The notes below the pieces were generated by a model, which saw only the letters and a program-made list of their open reading frames with translations, searched no databases and was not told where the DNA came from. From contig JBGSLW010000274.1 in the NCBI GenBank assembly GCA_041740495.1, forward strand, positions 1 to 22,566: 22,566 nucleotides of DNA. Direction: 5' to 3'. This document shows, one piece after another, positions 12,315-20,580 of this stretch. The DNA is from JANMEB01 sp041740495 (GTDB lineage: Bacteria; Planctomycetota; Planctomycetia; Pirellulales; Pirellulaceae). The position numbers were made by a program, and so were the translations under genes. Each line of letters starts with the position of its first letter. The first letter of the stretch is position 1.

Positions 12315-14051
12315 CTACCGGCGAATTGAATCGCCTGCATCGACTTGCGTCGCGGTTTGCTGCAGTTGTTGCAGTCGGGACAGGTCGGTTCGCAACTCGG
12401 CCAACAGCTCCTGGTGTTTTGAGGCAAAGGCGGCTTTCAGTTCGCGGACGGCCGCTACGTAGTCGGCTTCGACCTGGTCCTGGTACGTCGTGCGGGCATG
12501 GTGGATTTCCAGCCCTGTGGACTTGGCGGCGGCGGAGGCGATGGTATCGGCGAGATCGCATTCGCACTCGATTCGCAAGTTGTCGAGGGTTCCCGTCAAT
12601 TTCAACCTGGTTTCGAACTCGCGGACGTTTGCCAACTCCCGATTGACCCAAGCCATCATCTCGGGTCCGCCTGCCAATTCATGCAATTCGGCCAGGCTCA
12701 ATTCCGTCGCCGCGTGGCGAAATTGAACGGTCCCTTCGACGGACTCGCCATCGATCGTCATTTCCACATCGACCAATTGGCGGCTGGGGCCGACGGCGAC
12801 TTGGACGACGTCTGCGGTTCCCAACGATTGGGGGGCAACCTGGAGTTCCGGTTGGGTGATTCGAATGGTATCGCGGCAAGCGCCGTGGCGGCGATCGATC
12901 TCCGCGGCCAGGAGGAGGTGCGTGTCTCCCGGTAGGCGCATTTCCAACTCGATCGGCCGGGGATTAAGCGCCAGCGGAAAGGTCCAATTGCGGAGTGTGC
13001 CGAACATTTTTCGATGGCGGCCGTCGACCAACGCCGCCCCCTCGAATTGGAGCGTCCGGATGGTCAGGTCGGGAATCGGGGCGTTTTCGTAGTGCACATC
13101 GACGCCGGTTTTGGGTTGCGGGGCGAAATCGGTGGGGTCCAGCGGCAGTGCAGCGCGGAGCCAACGGATCCACTGAACCGCCTCTTCGACCTGTGCCAGC
13201 TGTTGGGGGCTGACCAAGATCCGCTGCAGAAGTTCGGGTTCCAAGTTCGCCACGGTGACTCGGCATTTGCTGGATGCCAGGTCGGCGCGTTTGGCTTGCT
13301 CAAGTCGCTCGAGTTCCTTGTGAAAGTCCGATTCCAACTGGGCGGCCGCGTCGCGTGCGGTGTGGGCCGATTGTTCGATTTGGGGCAATTCCGCGGCGAT
13401 CATCCGCACCCGCTCCGGCTCGCGCAACGGATTGCCGGCGGGGTTGGTAAGCAATTGGGCGATGCGTCCCAGTTGACTTGAAACGGCCTGGGCCTGGGCC
13501 AACACGGCAACGAACTTCTCTGGGATCGCTCGGCGTATTTCGGCGGCCACGGAAGAAAGACTCGATTCGGCCGGCGGCGTAACGGATTGTCGGACTTCGA
13601 CGCAATCCAGGAATTTGGTTCCATACTCTTCCAGGCGATATTGAAACGCCGCGGGAAGCCATGGCAACTCGGGTGCGGCAGAAACGGCCGCGGCGCCCAA
13701 TTGCCCCGAAGTAGTCCGAGGCGTGTCCAGTTGCACGTTGGACAAGTGGGCTTCGTCGATGACCAGTCGTCGACGCAGAAATTCAGGTCGCTGCAACACG
13801 ATCCGCGCTCGGTCAGCCTGCAATAGATTCCGCAGCGGCTGATGCGGATCGGCGATCTGCAGATTCGATAGCAGCAGTTCCCCGGTGGACCAGCGAGAAT
13901 TCAGGTGGCCGATCTCAACCCGAGCACCCGTCCGCGTTTCGATCCCCAAGGCGATCAACTTTTTCAGCCAGACATCGGCCGACAGCAACAGGGCGACCAG
14001 GGCGAGCACCAGCAAGCCGCAACGGACAAAGAGACGGCGTCCAGATTTCAT
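12315..14051 (-). CDS. TIGR03545-family protein (AsmA-like, membrane-anchored)
   Basis: A 578-residue protein. The ATG at 14051 overlaps the TGA of the preceding gene by 4 nt (ATGA) and is preferred over a start 12 codons upstream. Residues about 5-25 form a signal anchor. Residues about 30-110 (ARVEIGHLNSRWSTGELLLSN, LVIDEAHLSNVQLDTP) resemble the N-terminal repeat of AsmA-like proteins. A coiled-coil stretch (about 180-270) precedes beta-rich segments (about 300-480), and a second helical region ends the protein. TIGR03545 proteins are uncharacterised and are usually encoded beside TIGR03546, as here. The AsmA likeness suggests an envelope or lipid-transport role (inference). The last codons and stop lie in sequence duplicated in the adjacent repeat array. 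Confidence 0.85.
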   Translation of the reverse strand: MKSGRRLFVRCGLLVLALVALLLSADVWLKKLIALGIETRTGARVEIGHLNSRWSTGELLLSNLQIADPHQPLRNLLQADRARIVLQRPEFLRRRLVIDEAHLSNVQLDTPRTTSGQLGAAAVSAAPELPWLPAAFQYRLEEYGTKFLDCVEVRQSVTPPAESSLSSVAAEIRRAIPEKFVAVLAQAQAVSSQLGRIAQLLTNPAGNPLREPERVRMIAAELPQIEQSAHTARDAAAQLESDFHKELERLEQAKRADLASSKCRVTVANLEPELLQRILVSPQQLAQVEEAVQWIRWLRAALPLDPTDFAPQPKTGVDVHYENAPIPDLTIRTLQFEGAALVDGRHRKMFGTLRNWTFPLALNPRPIELEMRLPGDTHLLLAAEIDRRHGACRDTIRITQPELQVAPQSLGTADVVQVAVGPSRQLVDVEMTIDGESVEGTVQFRHAATELSLAELHELAGGPEMMAWVNRELANVREFETRLKLTGTLDNLRIECECDLADTIASAAAKSTGLEIHHARTTYQDQVEADYVAAVRELKAAFASKHQELLAELRTDLSRLQQLQQTATQVDAGDSIRR

Positions 14052-14530
14052 GCGATCGACTCCTCGGCCCGCCCGTTCTGCAACCACCAGCGGTAGAGCC
14101 TTGTGTTTTGCAAACGGTTTAAGAATTTCGGAGCCAATCGAGTGTACAAAGGGAGGCTAAAGAGAAAGACGGGCCAGAAGAGGACGAGACCGACCACCGC
14201 CCCCCCCAACACAGTGGTGTTGCTAAACCGTGTCCAGGGGACGATCGGCATATTGGCCAGGTACTGCCACGTCGTATCCAGGTGGGAATTGGTCAACAAG
14301 ATGGCCCCCAACTTATGGAACAGGGGTTCGCATCCCCAAGCCACTCCGTGAAATAAGACAGCACTGATCGCCAGAAGTACCAAATTGGTGGGCAGTATCA
14401 CCGATAACACGAGCCATGTGTAAAAGGCCAACGAGTCGACGGGGAGGAATCCAAGTCCGACGCCGCAGGCCGTCGCCAGGGCCAAGCTGGTGGGACGGAT
14501 CGGCGAACCGTGCGAAACCGGTCCGGGCAT
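14048..14530 (-). CDS. TIGR03546-family (DUF2062-like) integral membrane protein
   Basis: A 160-residue protein with several hydrophobic segments, for example LALATACGVGLGFLP, YTWLVLSVILPTNLVLLAIS and VLGGAVVGLVLFWPVFLF. The pattern fits the TIGR03546/DUF2062-like membrane family. The ATG at 14530 has AAGGA about 8 nt before it. A TTG at 14611 would add 27 poorly matching residues and is rejected. The stop codon overlaps the start of the TIGR03545-family gene, so the two are made together and probably form a complex in the inner membrane. Biochemical function is unknown. Confidence 0.85.
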   Translation of the reverse strand: MPGPVSHGSPIRPTSLALATACGVGLGFLPVDSLAFYTWLVLSVILPTNLVLLAISAVLFHGVAWGCEPLFHKLGAILLTNSHLDTTWQYLANMPIVPWTRFSNTTVLGGAVVGLVLFWPVFLFSLPLYTRLAPKFLNRLQNTRLYRWWLQNGRAEESIA

Positions 14531-14894
14531 GCGACATTCCTTGTCTGGAGCGAGCGATTGCGGGATAGCGGGGCAGGTGCGGCGGGAGAGGAGCGCGCCC
14601 TTACAATGCAATCGACCGTTAAAGTCTATTGACTTTAGGTAACCGTCACCAAAAGATAATTCAATGAACCGGTTGCAATCTGGCCGATAGGAGAAGGGAC
14701 ATTTTCCGTGGCGGGTATCGGCCGCGATCGTGGAGGTTTTCGGCGTGGAGGTTTTCGGTTCGACATGACCGCCGCAAGGCGTCGCAAAAATCGTCGTTTT
14801 CCGGCGATTTTGCTGGACAAATCGGGGCCATTGCGCTTACGATAGAAGTCTGTCTCTCGGATGACTCGCACTCGCAGTTCAATAGGATTTTTGG
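14531..14894. promoter_or_regulatory. Divergent intergenic control region with repeats
   Basis: This 364-nt gap separates the TIGR03546 gene (minus) from the type I secretion locus (plus). It holds an inverted repeat TAAAGTC-TATT-GACTTTA (14620-14637), a perfect 15-bp tandem repeat CGTGGAGGTTTTCGG (14729-14743 and 14744-14758) and an inverted repeat AAAATCG/CGATTTT (14787-14793 and 14805-14811). No convincing sigma70 pair and no additional gene were found. Confidence 0.5.
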
Positions 14895-15203
14895 ATGGAA
14901 AACCCCAGGGAAATTTTCGCGGACGGGATTGGAGAAATCACGTTGGCCGGCGGCATGGTTCGCATGAGCCTGGTCACGTTGGTCGGAAGCCGTCGCGAGG
15001 GTGATCAGCCGCGTTTCGAGCAACGAGAACGAATTGTGATGCCTCCCGATGGTTTTCTGCGCAGCTTTAGCGCCATGGAAGACTTGGTGAAGCAACTGAT
15101 CAATGCCGGATTGGTCAAACCCCGCCCAGGCGAGGGGGGGGCCGAATCGGCCGACCCCCAGCCGAAAGCTGTGGCGACTCCCAAGTCCCCCAATTTTGGC
15201 TAA
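14895..15203 (+). CDS. Small protein of unknown function linked to a type I secretion locus (102 aa)
   Basis: A soluble 102-residue protein with AGGA about 8 nt before the ATG. The conserved-looking core includes ADGIGEITLAGGMVRMSLVTLV and ERIVMPPDGFLRSFSAMEDLVKQLINAGLV, shown here as two segments. The last 30 residues are Pro/Ala/Lys-rich and probably disordered. I recall similar short proteins next to RTX exporter genes, but I cannot name a family with confidence. No signal peptide or helix for membrane insertion is visible. It lies 167 nt before the metalloprotease gene on the same strand. A chaperone or regulatory role in secretion is possible, based on location only. Confidence 0.75.
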   Translation: MENPREIFADGIGEITLAGGMVRMSLVTLVGSRREGDQPRFEQRERIVMPPDGFLRSFSAMEDLVKQLINAGLVKPRPGEGGAESADPQPKAVATPKSPNFG

Positions 15204-15244
15204 ACCGACGTTTTCGATGGACCCAGCCGTTTCGGCTCAATCGT

Positions 15245-15298
15245 TATACTACCCTCCCCAACCGTTTCCCGCCGAGTGACCCGTTCCCGCCGAGTGAC
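15245..15298 (+). promoter_or_regulatory. TATACT box and 18-bp tandem repeat before the metalloprotease gene
   Basis: TATACT (15245-15250) is a reasonable -10 hexamer but lacks a clear -35. Just after it lie two near-identical units, CCGTTTCCCGCCGAGTGAC (15262-15280) and the same with one T fewer (15281-15298). They would be in the leader RNA and could bind a regulator. The gene starts at 15371. Confidence 0.35.
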
Positions 15299-15370
15299 AA
15301 GTCCGATCGAAATACTCCCGATCGACCGAATCAAGTAGGGGCGCCCTAACCTCTATCCGGAGTCTGCAAA

Positions 15371-18082
15371 ATGCCGACCAATTTCTTCCCGCCCGCCGTC
15401 AACGTCAAGCAAACCAACCTCGAGATTGGAAGTTCCGTCCAGTTCTCTAGTTTGTTCGATGTGTTAGATCTCGATCCGGGCGCTACGGCCACCCGCTACC
15501 GATTTCGGGACAACAGCACGTACGCCCCCGGCGGTTATTTTGTTTTGAACAACGTGCGGCAGACGTCCGGCGTGTGGATCGAGGTGGACGCCTCGCAGAT
15601 CGCCGGATTGTATTACCGCAGCGGCTTGGTGATTTCCGCAGAGAGCATCGGGATCCAAGCGTTTGACGGCCAGTTTTGGAGCACCGCGTCGTACGGCGAT
15701 GTCAATACGGTCGCCGCCAACGTCCGCCAGCCGATCGTTTCGGCCAGCAATTTCTCGGTGACCGGGTTTGAAGGACTGGCGGTCGATGGCCTGGTTTCGG
15801 CCAGCGATCCGGACGGTTACGCGATCACCAAGTTTCGTTTTGTGGACCGTTCCACCAATTCGACCGGCGGGTTTTTCAGCTTCAACGGCATCGCCCAGAC
15901 CTCGGGCGTGTGGTTCGAAGTCCCCGCGGCGCAACTCTCCTTGCTCCGCTACATCGGTGGACAGGTCGGCGAATCGGAAACGATTGGGATCCAGGCGTTT
16001 GACGGTGCCTTGTGGAGTGATGAACTGAACATCATTGCGACCACGATCCCCAACAACTCGCCGCCGGTCGTCACGGCGTTTGACGCCAAGCTCAAAATCG
16101 ACACGACGATTTTGGCGACGAATATGTTCCAGTTTTCCGACCCGGATGGAAACTCCCTGAAAAAGGTGCAATTCTTCGACACCGGAAGTTTGTTGACCGG
16201 GGGTTATTTCACCATCAACGGCGTGGTCCAAGCGGCCAATACCTGGTTCGAAGTCGACTTCAACCAGCTTTCCTCGGTCGAATATCATTCGGCGTCGCAA
16301 ACCGACTTCGAGCGATTTCGGGTCCGAGCCTTTGACGGACGATTCTGGTCCGCCAACACCTCCGCTAAAGTCGAAACGATCGATATCCCACGTTTTGACG
16401 CCAATCCGGAGACCATTTCGATCCGCGAACTCAGCATCACGCCGTTCGCTGATTTCCTGGTGCCCGACAATGGCCCGGCGATCACCAACATCGAGATCAT
16501 CGATTTGAACGGCGAGGCGGGTTCGGCCGATTTGGTTTTGAATGGCAACGCCGGAACGCATTTGGAATGGGGCGAACTGCATCGGCTGACCTCCGCGGAA
16601 TTCGCCGACCTGGAGATTTTGGGCGGCTTTGAAAATACTGCGACCGATGATCCGGGACGAAAGTTCGATGCGATCGTCTACCGAGCCTACAACGGCTTTT
16701 ATTGGAGCGATTGGCAGCGGCTGGAGGTCAATACCGACATCACCGCCATCGACGCGTTGGAGAGCGGAGGCGACTACGCTGCCCTCTCAGGAAAGACGGT
16801 TATCACATTCACCTTCCCGGAAGTGGTCCCCTTTTACTATCCGGACGACGCGCCGGAACGTGGCTCGAACGCTCAAGAGCTCACGCCGACCATTGCAGCC
16901 GGCGTCCGCCGTGCGTTGGCTGTCTATGAGGACTTCCTCAACGTCGATTTCATTGAGATCCCCTCCGTCCAAGGTTTGGGGGCGTTCGTCTTCATGCGTA
17001 ACGACCAAAGCGGGTCGTCGGGATACGCCTACCTGCCGCCTGGCCCCAATACGCCGGGGACCTCGATCGGAATCCCCGGGGACATTTGGCTCAATCAAAA
17101 TGACCCGAATATCGTCGAGATGAACGCGATCGGTTTCAACACCGTCTTGCACGAGATTGGCCACGCGTTGGGGCTAAAGCACCCCTTCGTCGATGCGATT
17201 AATCCGCCACCGGGCTTGCCCGGCAGCGCCACCCCCGGTGTCGCCGATGGAACCGACAACGATCGGTACTCGATTATGTCGTACACCGCGGTGGGACTCG
17301 AGGTCACCACGCCGATGTTGTATGACCTCTTGAATTTGATGAATTGGTATGGCGGCAACCCGAACTATAACCCGGAAGATACACAGATCTTCATCCCGCA
17401 GAACTTCGATGATCTCGGGATGATTTGGGACGCCGGCGGCTACGATTCGTTCAATCTGGGGAACCAGACGGTCTCCGTGGTAGCCGATATCCGCGAGGGA
17501 CGATTCTCCAGCATTGGCGGGCAGGTCGATAACCTCGCCATCGCTTATGGGGCGACGATCGAGAACCTGCGGGGCGGCTCCGGCGATGATACCCTGCGAG
17601 GCAACGCGTTGGGCAACATCATCATCGGCGGTGTGGGGAACGACTCCCTGCAAGGCTTCGCGGGAACCGACACGCTGCGCGGCGACGCCGGCAACGATTC
17701 CTACCTTTATACGTATGGTGACGGATTTGACACCATTGACGAAAACCGCGGCGCCGGGCGGGATACCTTGATCATGAACGCCTTTGGCGACCTCAACTCC
17801 TTCCAACAAGATATTCGCTTCAGACGGGCGAACAACGGCTTGGATTTGGACATTCAATTGACGGTCGATGGCGGCGAAGCGCAGGGAGGGATTACAATTA
17901 GGAACATGGGCTGGGGTGGCTCGCGGATCGAGACCTTAAGGTTCTTGGACATCAATGGGAATATTATCAACCCAGATGTCGACCTGCGTTCGATTTACGA
18001 GCAAGCCACCAATTCGCTGCAATCGTTCCGTTTGACGGAATTTTCGACTTCGTTCGGAGTGATCGCTGCACCCTTGGTGTAG
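15371..18082 (+). CDS. Serralysin-like RTX zinc metalloprotease (M10-type) with four N-terminal repeat domains
   Basis: A 903-residue protein without an N-terminal signal peptide, as expected for a type I secretion substrate. Four divergent repeats of about 100 residues (roughly 10-115, 116-220, 222-335 and 338-455) share GGYF, QTSGVWFEV, LxYxxG and IQAFDGxxWS. The protease domain has HEIGHALGLKHP (His594, Glu595, His598, His604) and the Met-turn SIMSY (Met636), so zinc ligands and catalytic Glu are intact. RTX nonapeptide-like repeats (GGSGDDTLRG, GGVGNDSLQG, about 735-780) bind calcium after export. The C-terminus ends in a hydrophobic stretch typical of uncleaved secretion signals. CCGGAG lies about 9 nt before the ATG. 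The exporter and adaptor genes follow, so it is probably their cargo. Confidence 0.92.
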   Translation: MPTNFFPPAVNVKQTNLEIGSSVQFSSLFDVLDLDPGATATRYRFRDNSTYAPGGYFVLNNVRQTSGVWIEVDASQIAGLYYRSGLVISAESIGIQAFDGQFWSTASYGDVNTVAANVRQPIVSASNFSVTGFEGLAVDGLVSASDPDGYAITKFRFVDRSTNSTGGFFSFNGIAQTSGVWFEVPAAQLSLLRYIGGQVGESETIGIQAFDGALWSDELNIIATTIPNNSPPVVTAFDAKLKIDTTILATNMFQFSDPDGNSLKKVQFFDTGSLLTGGYFTINGVVQAANTWFEVDFNQLSSVEYHSASQTDFERFRVRAFDGRFWSANTSAKVETIDIPRFDANPETISIRELSITPFADFLVPDNGPAITNIEIIDLNGEAGSADLVLNGNAGTHLEWGELHRLTSAEFADLEILGGFENTATDDPGRKFDAIVYRAYNGFYWSDWQRLEVNTDITAIDALESGGDYAALSGKTVITFTFPEVVPFYYPDDAPERGSNAQELTPTIAAGVRRALAVYEDFLNVDFIEIPSVQGLGAFVFMRNDQSGSSGYAYLPPGPNTPGTSIGIPGDIWLNQNDPNIVEMNAIGFNTVLHEIGHALGLKHPFVDAINPPPGLPGSATPGVADGTDNDRYSIMSYTAVGLEVTTPMLYDLLNLMNWYGGNPNYNPEDTQIFIPQNFDDLGMIWDAGGYDSFNLGNQTVSVVADIREGRFSSIGGQVDNLAIAYGATIENLRGGSGDDTLRGNALGNIIIGGVGNDSLQGFAGTDTLRGDAGNDSYLYTYGDGFDTIDENRGAGRDTLIMNAFGDLNSFQQDIRFRRANNGLDLDIQLTVDGGEAQGGITIRNMGWGGSRIETLRFLDINGNIINPDVDLRSIYEQATNSLQSFRLTEFSTSFGVIAAPLV

Positions 18083-18097
18083 GTGATCGATCCCGTA

Positions 18098-18151
18098 CAG
18101 CGAAAAAACGCTGCACCCCGCCACGGCCATCGTTGTGCGGGGTTTTTTATT
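18098..18151 (+). terminator. Two tandem hairpins with T-run (intrinsic terminator)
   Basis: A first hairpin CAGCG-A6-CGCTG (18098-18113) is followed by a longer one. There ACCCCGC (18115-18121) plus AC pairs with GTGCGGGGT (18135-18143), with one bulged C, and six T follow (18143-18148). It lies 15 nt after the metalloprotease stop and 42 nt before the exporter start, so it should reduce read-through into the exporter genes. Confidence 0.8.
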
Positions 18152-18192
18152 GACCTGGCCAGCGGGACCCCGGCAATGATGCGGTCGGGTGG

Positions 18193-20580
18193 ATGGCCAA
18201 GCCGCATCCCCACGTTTCTTGCCGTTCGCCAGCGATGCCGCCGTCCCCTTCCGACATTCCGCCTGCCGATGCCTCTCCGGACGAACTGTCCGCCAGCCTG
18301 CCTGCGGATGACGGCGCCGGGTCGAATACTTCTGCCGGCAGTCCGCCCGCTGCGGAACACCATGCCGATCCAATCGTCGTCGGCGCCCGCGATCGAATTC
18401 CCGAGCAGGGACAAGACGAGCCGCCGATCACGCCCCCCAAACACACGGCCCTGCGTTGCTTCGCGCTGATCGCGCGGCATCACGGCGCCGACGTCAGCGC
18501 CGAACGGTTGATCCACGATTACTCGTTGGAGGAAGAAGAACCAGGACTGCGGCGCTTACTGCGCATCGCCGCCGATTACGGCTTCAAGACACGGCATACG
18601 CGACTCAATTGGAATCAGCTGCGCCGCTTGGGCCAGGCCTTCCCCGTGATGGCTCGCCTCAACAACGGAAACTACGTGATCCTGGTCGGAATGCGCGTGG
18701 CGGAGCCGGAACCGGGAAAACCGGTCGAACAGGTCGTGCTGTACGATCCGCTGGCCGATCGCAGCGAATTCCTGTTCTTGTCCCGCAGTGACTTCGAGAA
18801 AGCCTGGCGCGGCGAAACGATCCTCGCCAAACGGACCATGTCGCTGTTGGACCCGAACCAGCCCTTCAGTCTGAAATGGTTCATCCCGGAAATTCTACGG
18901 CAAGGGATCTCGTTCACCGACGTGGCGATCGCCGTGATTTTCATGCACCTGATCGCCCTGGTGGTCCCGCTCTACTTTCAGATCGTGATCGACAAGGTCC
19001 TGGTCAATAACGCCCAGGCGACGCTGCAGGTGATCACGGTGGGGATCATTATCGCATTGATCTTCGATGCGATCCTGGGATTTTTGCGCGGGTTCATTCT
19101 GCTGCATGCATCCAGCAAGATCGACGTGCGTGTCTCCACGCGGACGTTTCAGCATATGCTGAACTTGCCGATCGACTTTTTCGAGAAGATCCCGGCGGGC
19201 GTGTTGACCAAACACATGCAGCAGACCTCCACCATCCGCCAATTCCTGACGGGAAACCTGTTTCTGACGCTGCTGGAATCGACCGCCCTGTTCGTGTTTG
19301 TCCCGATTCTCTGGTTCTATAGTCCGTCGCTCTTGCTGGTCGTGCTGCTCTTTTCGGGGTTGATGGCGGCCACGATCGGCGTCCTGCTGGGGCCGTACCG
19401 CCGCCGGCTGGAGGCGCTGTACGTGGCCGAAGGCGAGCGGCAAGGGATGCTGGTCGAGACGATCCACGGCGTGCAGACGATCAAGGCGCTCAGTATGGAG
19501 CCGGTGCAGCGCCGCAAATGGGACGACCGCACCGCCCAATCCGTGGCGATGCACTTCCGGGTCGGCAAGATCTCCACGCTGGCTACCAGCCTCTCCAAGT
19601 TGCTGGAAAAGTGCATGACGGTGGGGATCGTCTGGTTCGGAGCAACCCTGGTCTTCAGTGAACAGATGTCGGTCGGGGCGCTGGTCGCGTTTCAGATGAT
19701 CGCCGGCCGCGTCTCCGGTCCGCTGGTGCAACTGGTGTCGCTCATCCATTCGTATCAAGAAACCGCGCTTTCGATTCGGATGCTGGGGCAGGTCATGAAC
19801 CGGCCGATCGAAGCGGGGATCGGTCACGGTCTTCGCCCGGATCTCGCGGGTCGCATCGAATTCGAAAACGTCGCATTCCAATACACCCCCGAAGCTCCAC
19901 CGGCGCTGCGCGGAGTCTCGTTCACGATCGCCCAGGGCTCGGTGGTCGGGATCGTCGGCCGGAGCGGTTCGGGAAAGACGACCGTTACCCGTTTGATCCA
20001 AGGGATGTATCCCGTTCGGCAAGGCTTGATCCGAATCGATGGACTGGATCTCCGCGAGCTGGATATCGCCCATGTCCGGCAGAATATCGGCGTGGTCTTG
20101 CAGGACAATTTTCTGTTCAAGGGATCCATCCGCCAGAATATCGGGATGGCCAAACCGAACGCTTCGTTCCAGGAGATCGTGCACGTGGCTCGGCTGGCGG
20201 GCGCCGACGAATTTATCGAAAGGCTGCCGCAGTCGTACGATACGGTGATCGAGGAAAACGGATCCAACCTCTCGGGTGGACAGAAGCAGCGTCTGGCGAT
20301 CGCCCGGGCGATGCTCACCAACCCACGGATTCTGATCTTTGACGAAGCCACTAGCGCGCTCGATCCGGAAAGCGAGTCGATCGTGCAAAAAAACTTGGCC
20401 CGCATGGCCCGTGGCCGGACCGTGATTATGGTCTCCCACCGTTTGTCGATGTTGACCGGATGCGATGCGATCATCGTGCTGGATCAGGGGGAGATCGACG
20501 GGATCGGAACGCACCGCCAATTGTTGGAATCCAGCAAGGTTTACCGCGATTTATGGCAACAACAGACTCAAATACGATAG
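18193..20580 (+). CDS. Type I secretion ABC exporter with inactive C39-like domain (HlyB-type)
   Basis: A 795-residue protein. Residues 14-80 are an unusual Pro/Ala/Ser-rich extension. Residues about 82-215 match the peptidase-C39-like fold (ALRCFALIARHHG, LNNGNYVILVG, VVLYDPLAD). By alignment to the active motif, the catalytic Cys position is Thr and the His position is Asn, so it should dock cargo rather than cut it, as in HlyB. Membrane helices span about 235-520. The ATPase domain has GRSGSGKTT (about 590), LSGGQKQR (about 693), ILIFDEATSALD (about 713) and VSHR. The ATG at 18193 gives the longest frame; ATG at 18235 is possible. The HlyD-type gene overlaps its end. It probably exports the RTX protease and perhaps others. 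Confidence 0.93.
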   Translation: MAKPHPHVSCRSPAMPPSPSDIPPADASPDELSASLPADDGAGSNTSAGSPPAAEHHADPIVVGARDRIPEQGQDEPPITPPKHTALRCFALIARHHGADVSAERLIHDYSLEEEEPGLRRLLRIAADYGFKTRHTRLNWNQLRRLGQAFPVMARLNNGNYVILVGMRVAEPEPGKPVEQVVLYDPLADRSEFLFLSRSDFEKAWRGETILAKRTMSLLDPNQPFSLKWFIPEILRQGISFTDVAIAVIFMHLIALVVPLYFQIVIDKVLVNNAQATLQVITVGIIIALIFDAILGFLRGFILLHASSKIDVRVSTRTFQHMLNLPIDFFEKIPAGVLTKHMQQTSTIRQFLTGNLFLTLLESTALFVFVPILWFYSPSLLLVVLLFSGLMAATIGVLLGPYRRRLEALYVAEGERQGMLVETIHGVQTIKALSMEPVQRRKWDDRTAQSVAMHFRVGKISTLATSLSKLLEKCMTVGIVWFGATLVFSEQMSVGALVAFQMIAGRVSGPLVQLVSLIHSYQETALSIRMLGQVMNRPIEAGIGHGLRPDLAGRIEFENVAFQYTPEAPPALRGVSFTIAQGSVVGIVGRSGSGKTTVTRLIQGMYPVRQGLIRIDGLDLRELDIAHVRQNIGVVLQDNFLFKGSIRQNIGMAKPNASFQEIVHVARLAGADEFIERLPQSYDTVIEENGSNLSGGQKQRLAIARAMLTNPRILIFDEATSALDPESESIVQKNLARMARGRTVIMVSHRLSMLTGCDAIIVLDQGEIDGIGTHRQLLESSKVYRDLWQQQTQIR

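Noticed and set aside
14048..14611. Longer start (TTG at 14611) for the TIGR03546-family gene
   Set aside because: The extra 27 residues are polar and Cys-containing with no family likeness. ATG 14530 has a Shine-Dalgarno at the right spacing.
18895..20520. 541-residue minus-strand open frame
   Set aside because: It is antisense to the ABC exporter and is His/Arg/Gln-rich without any domain.
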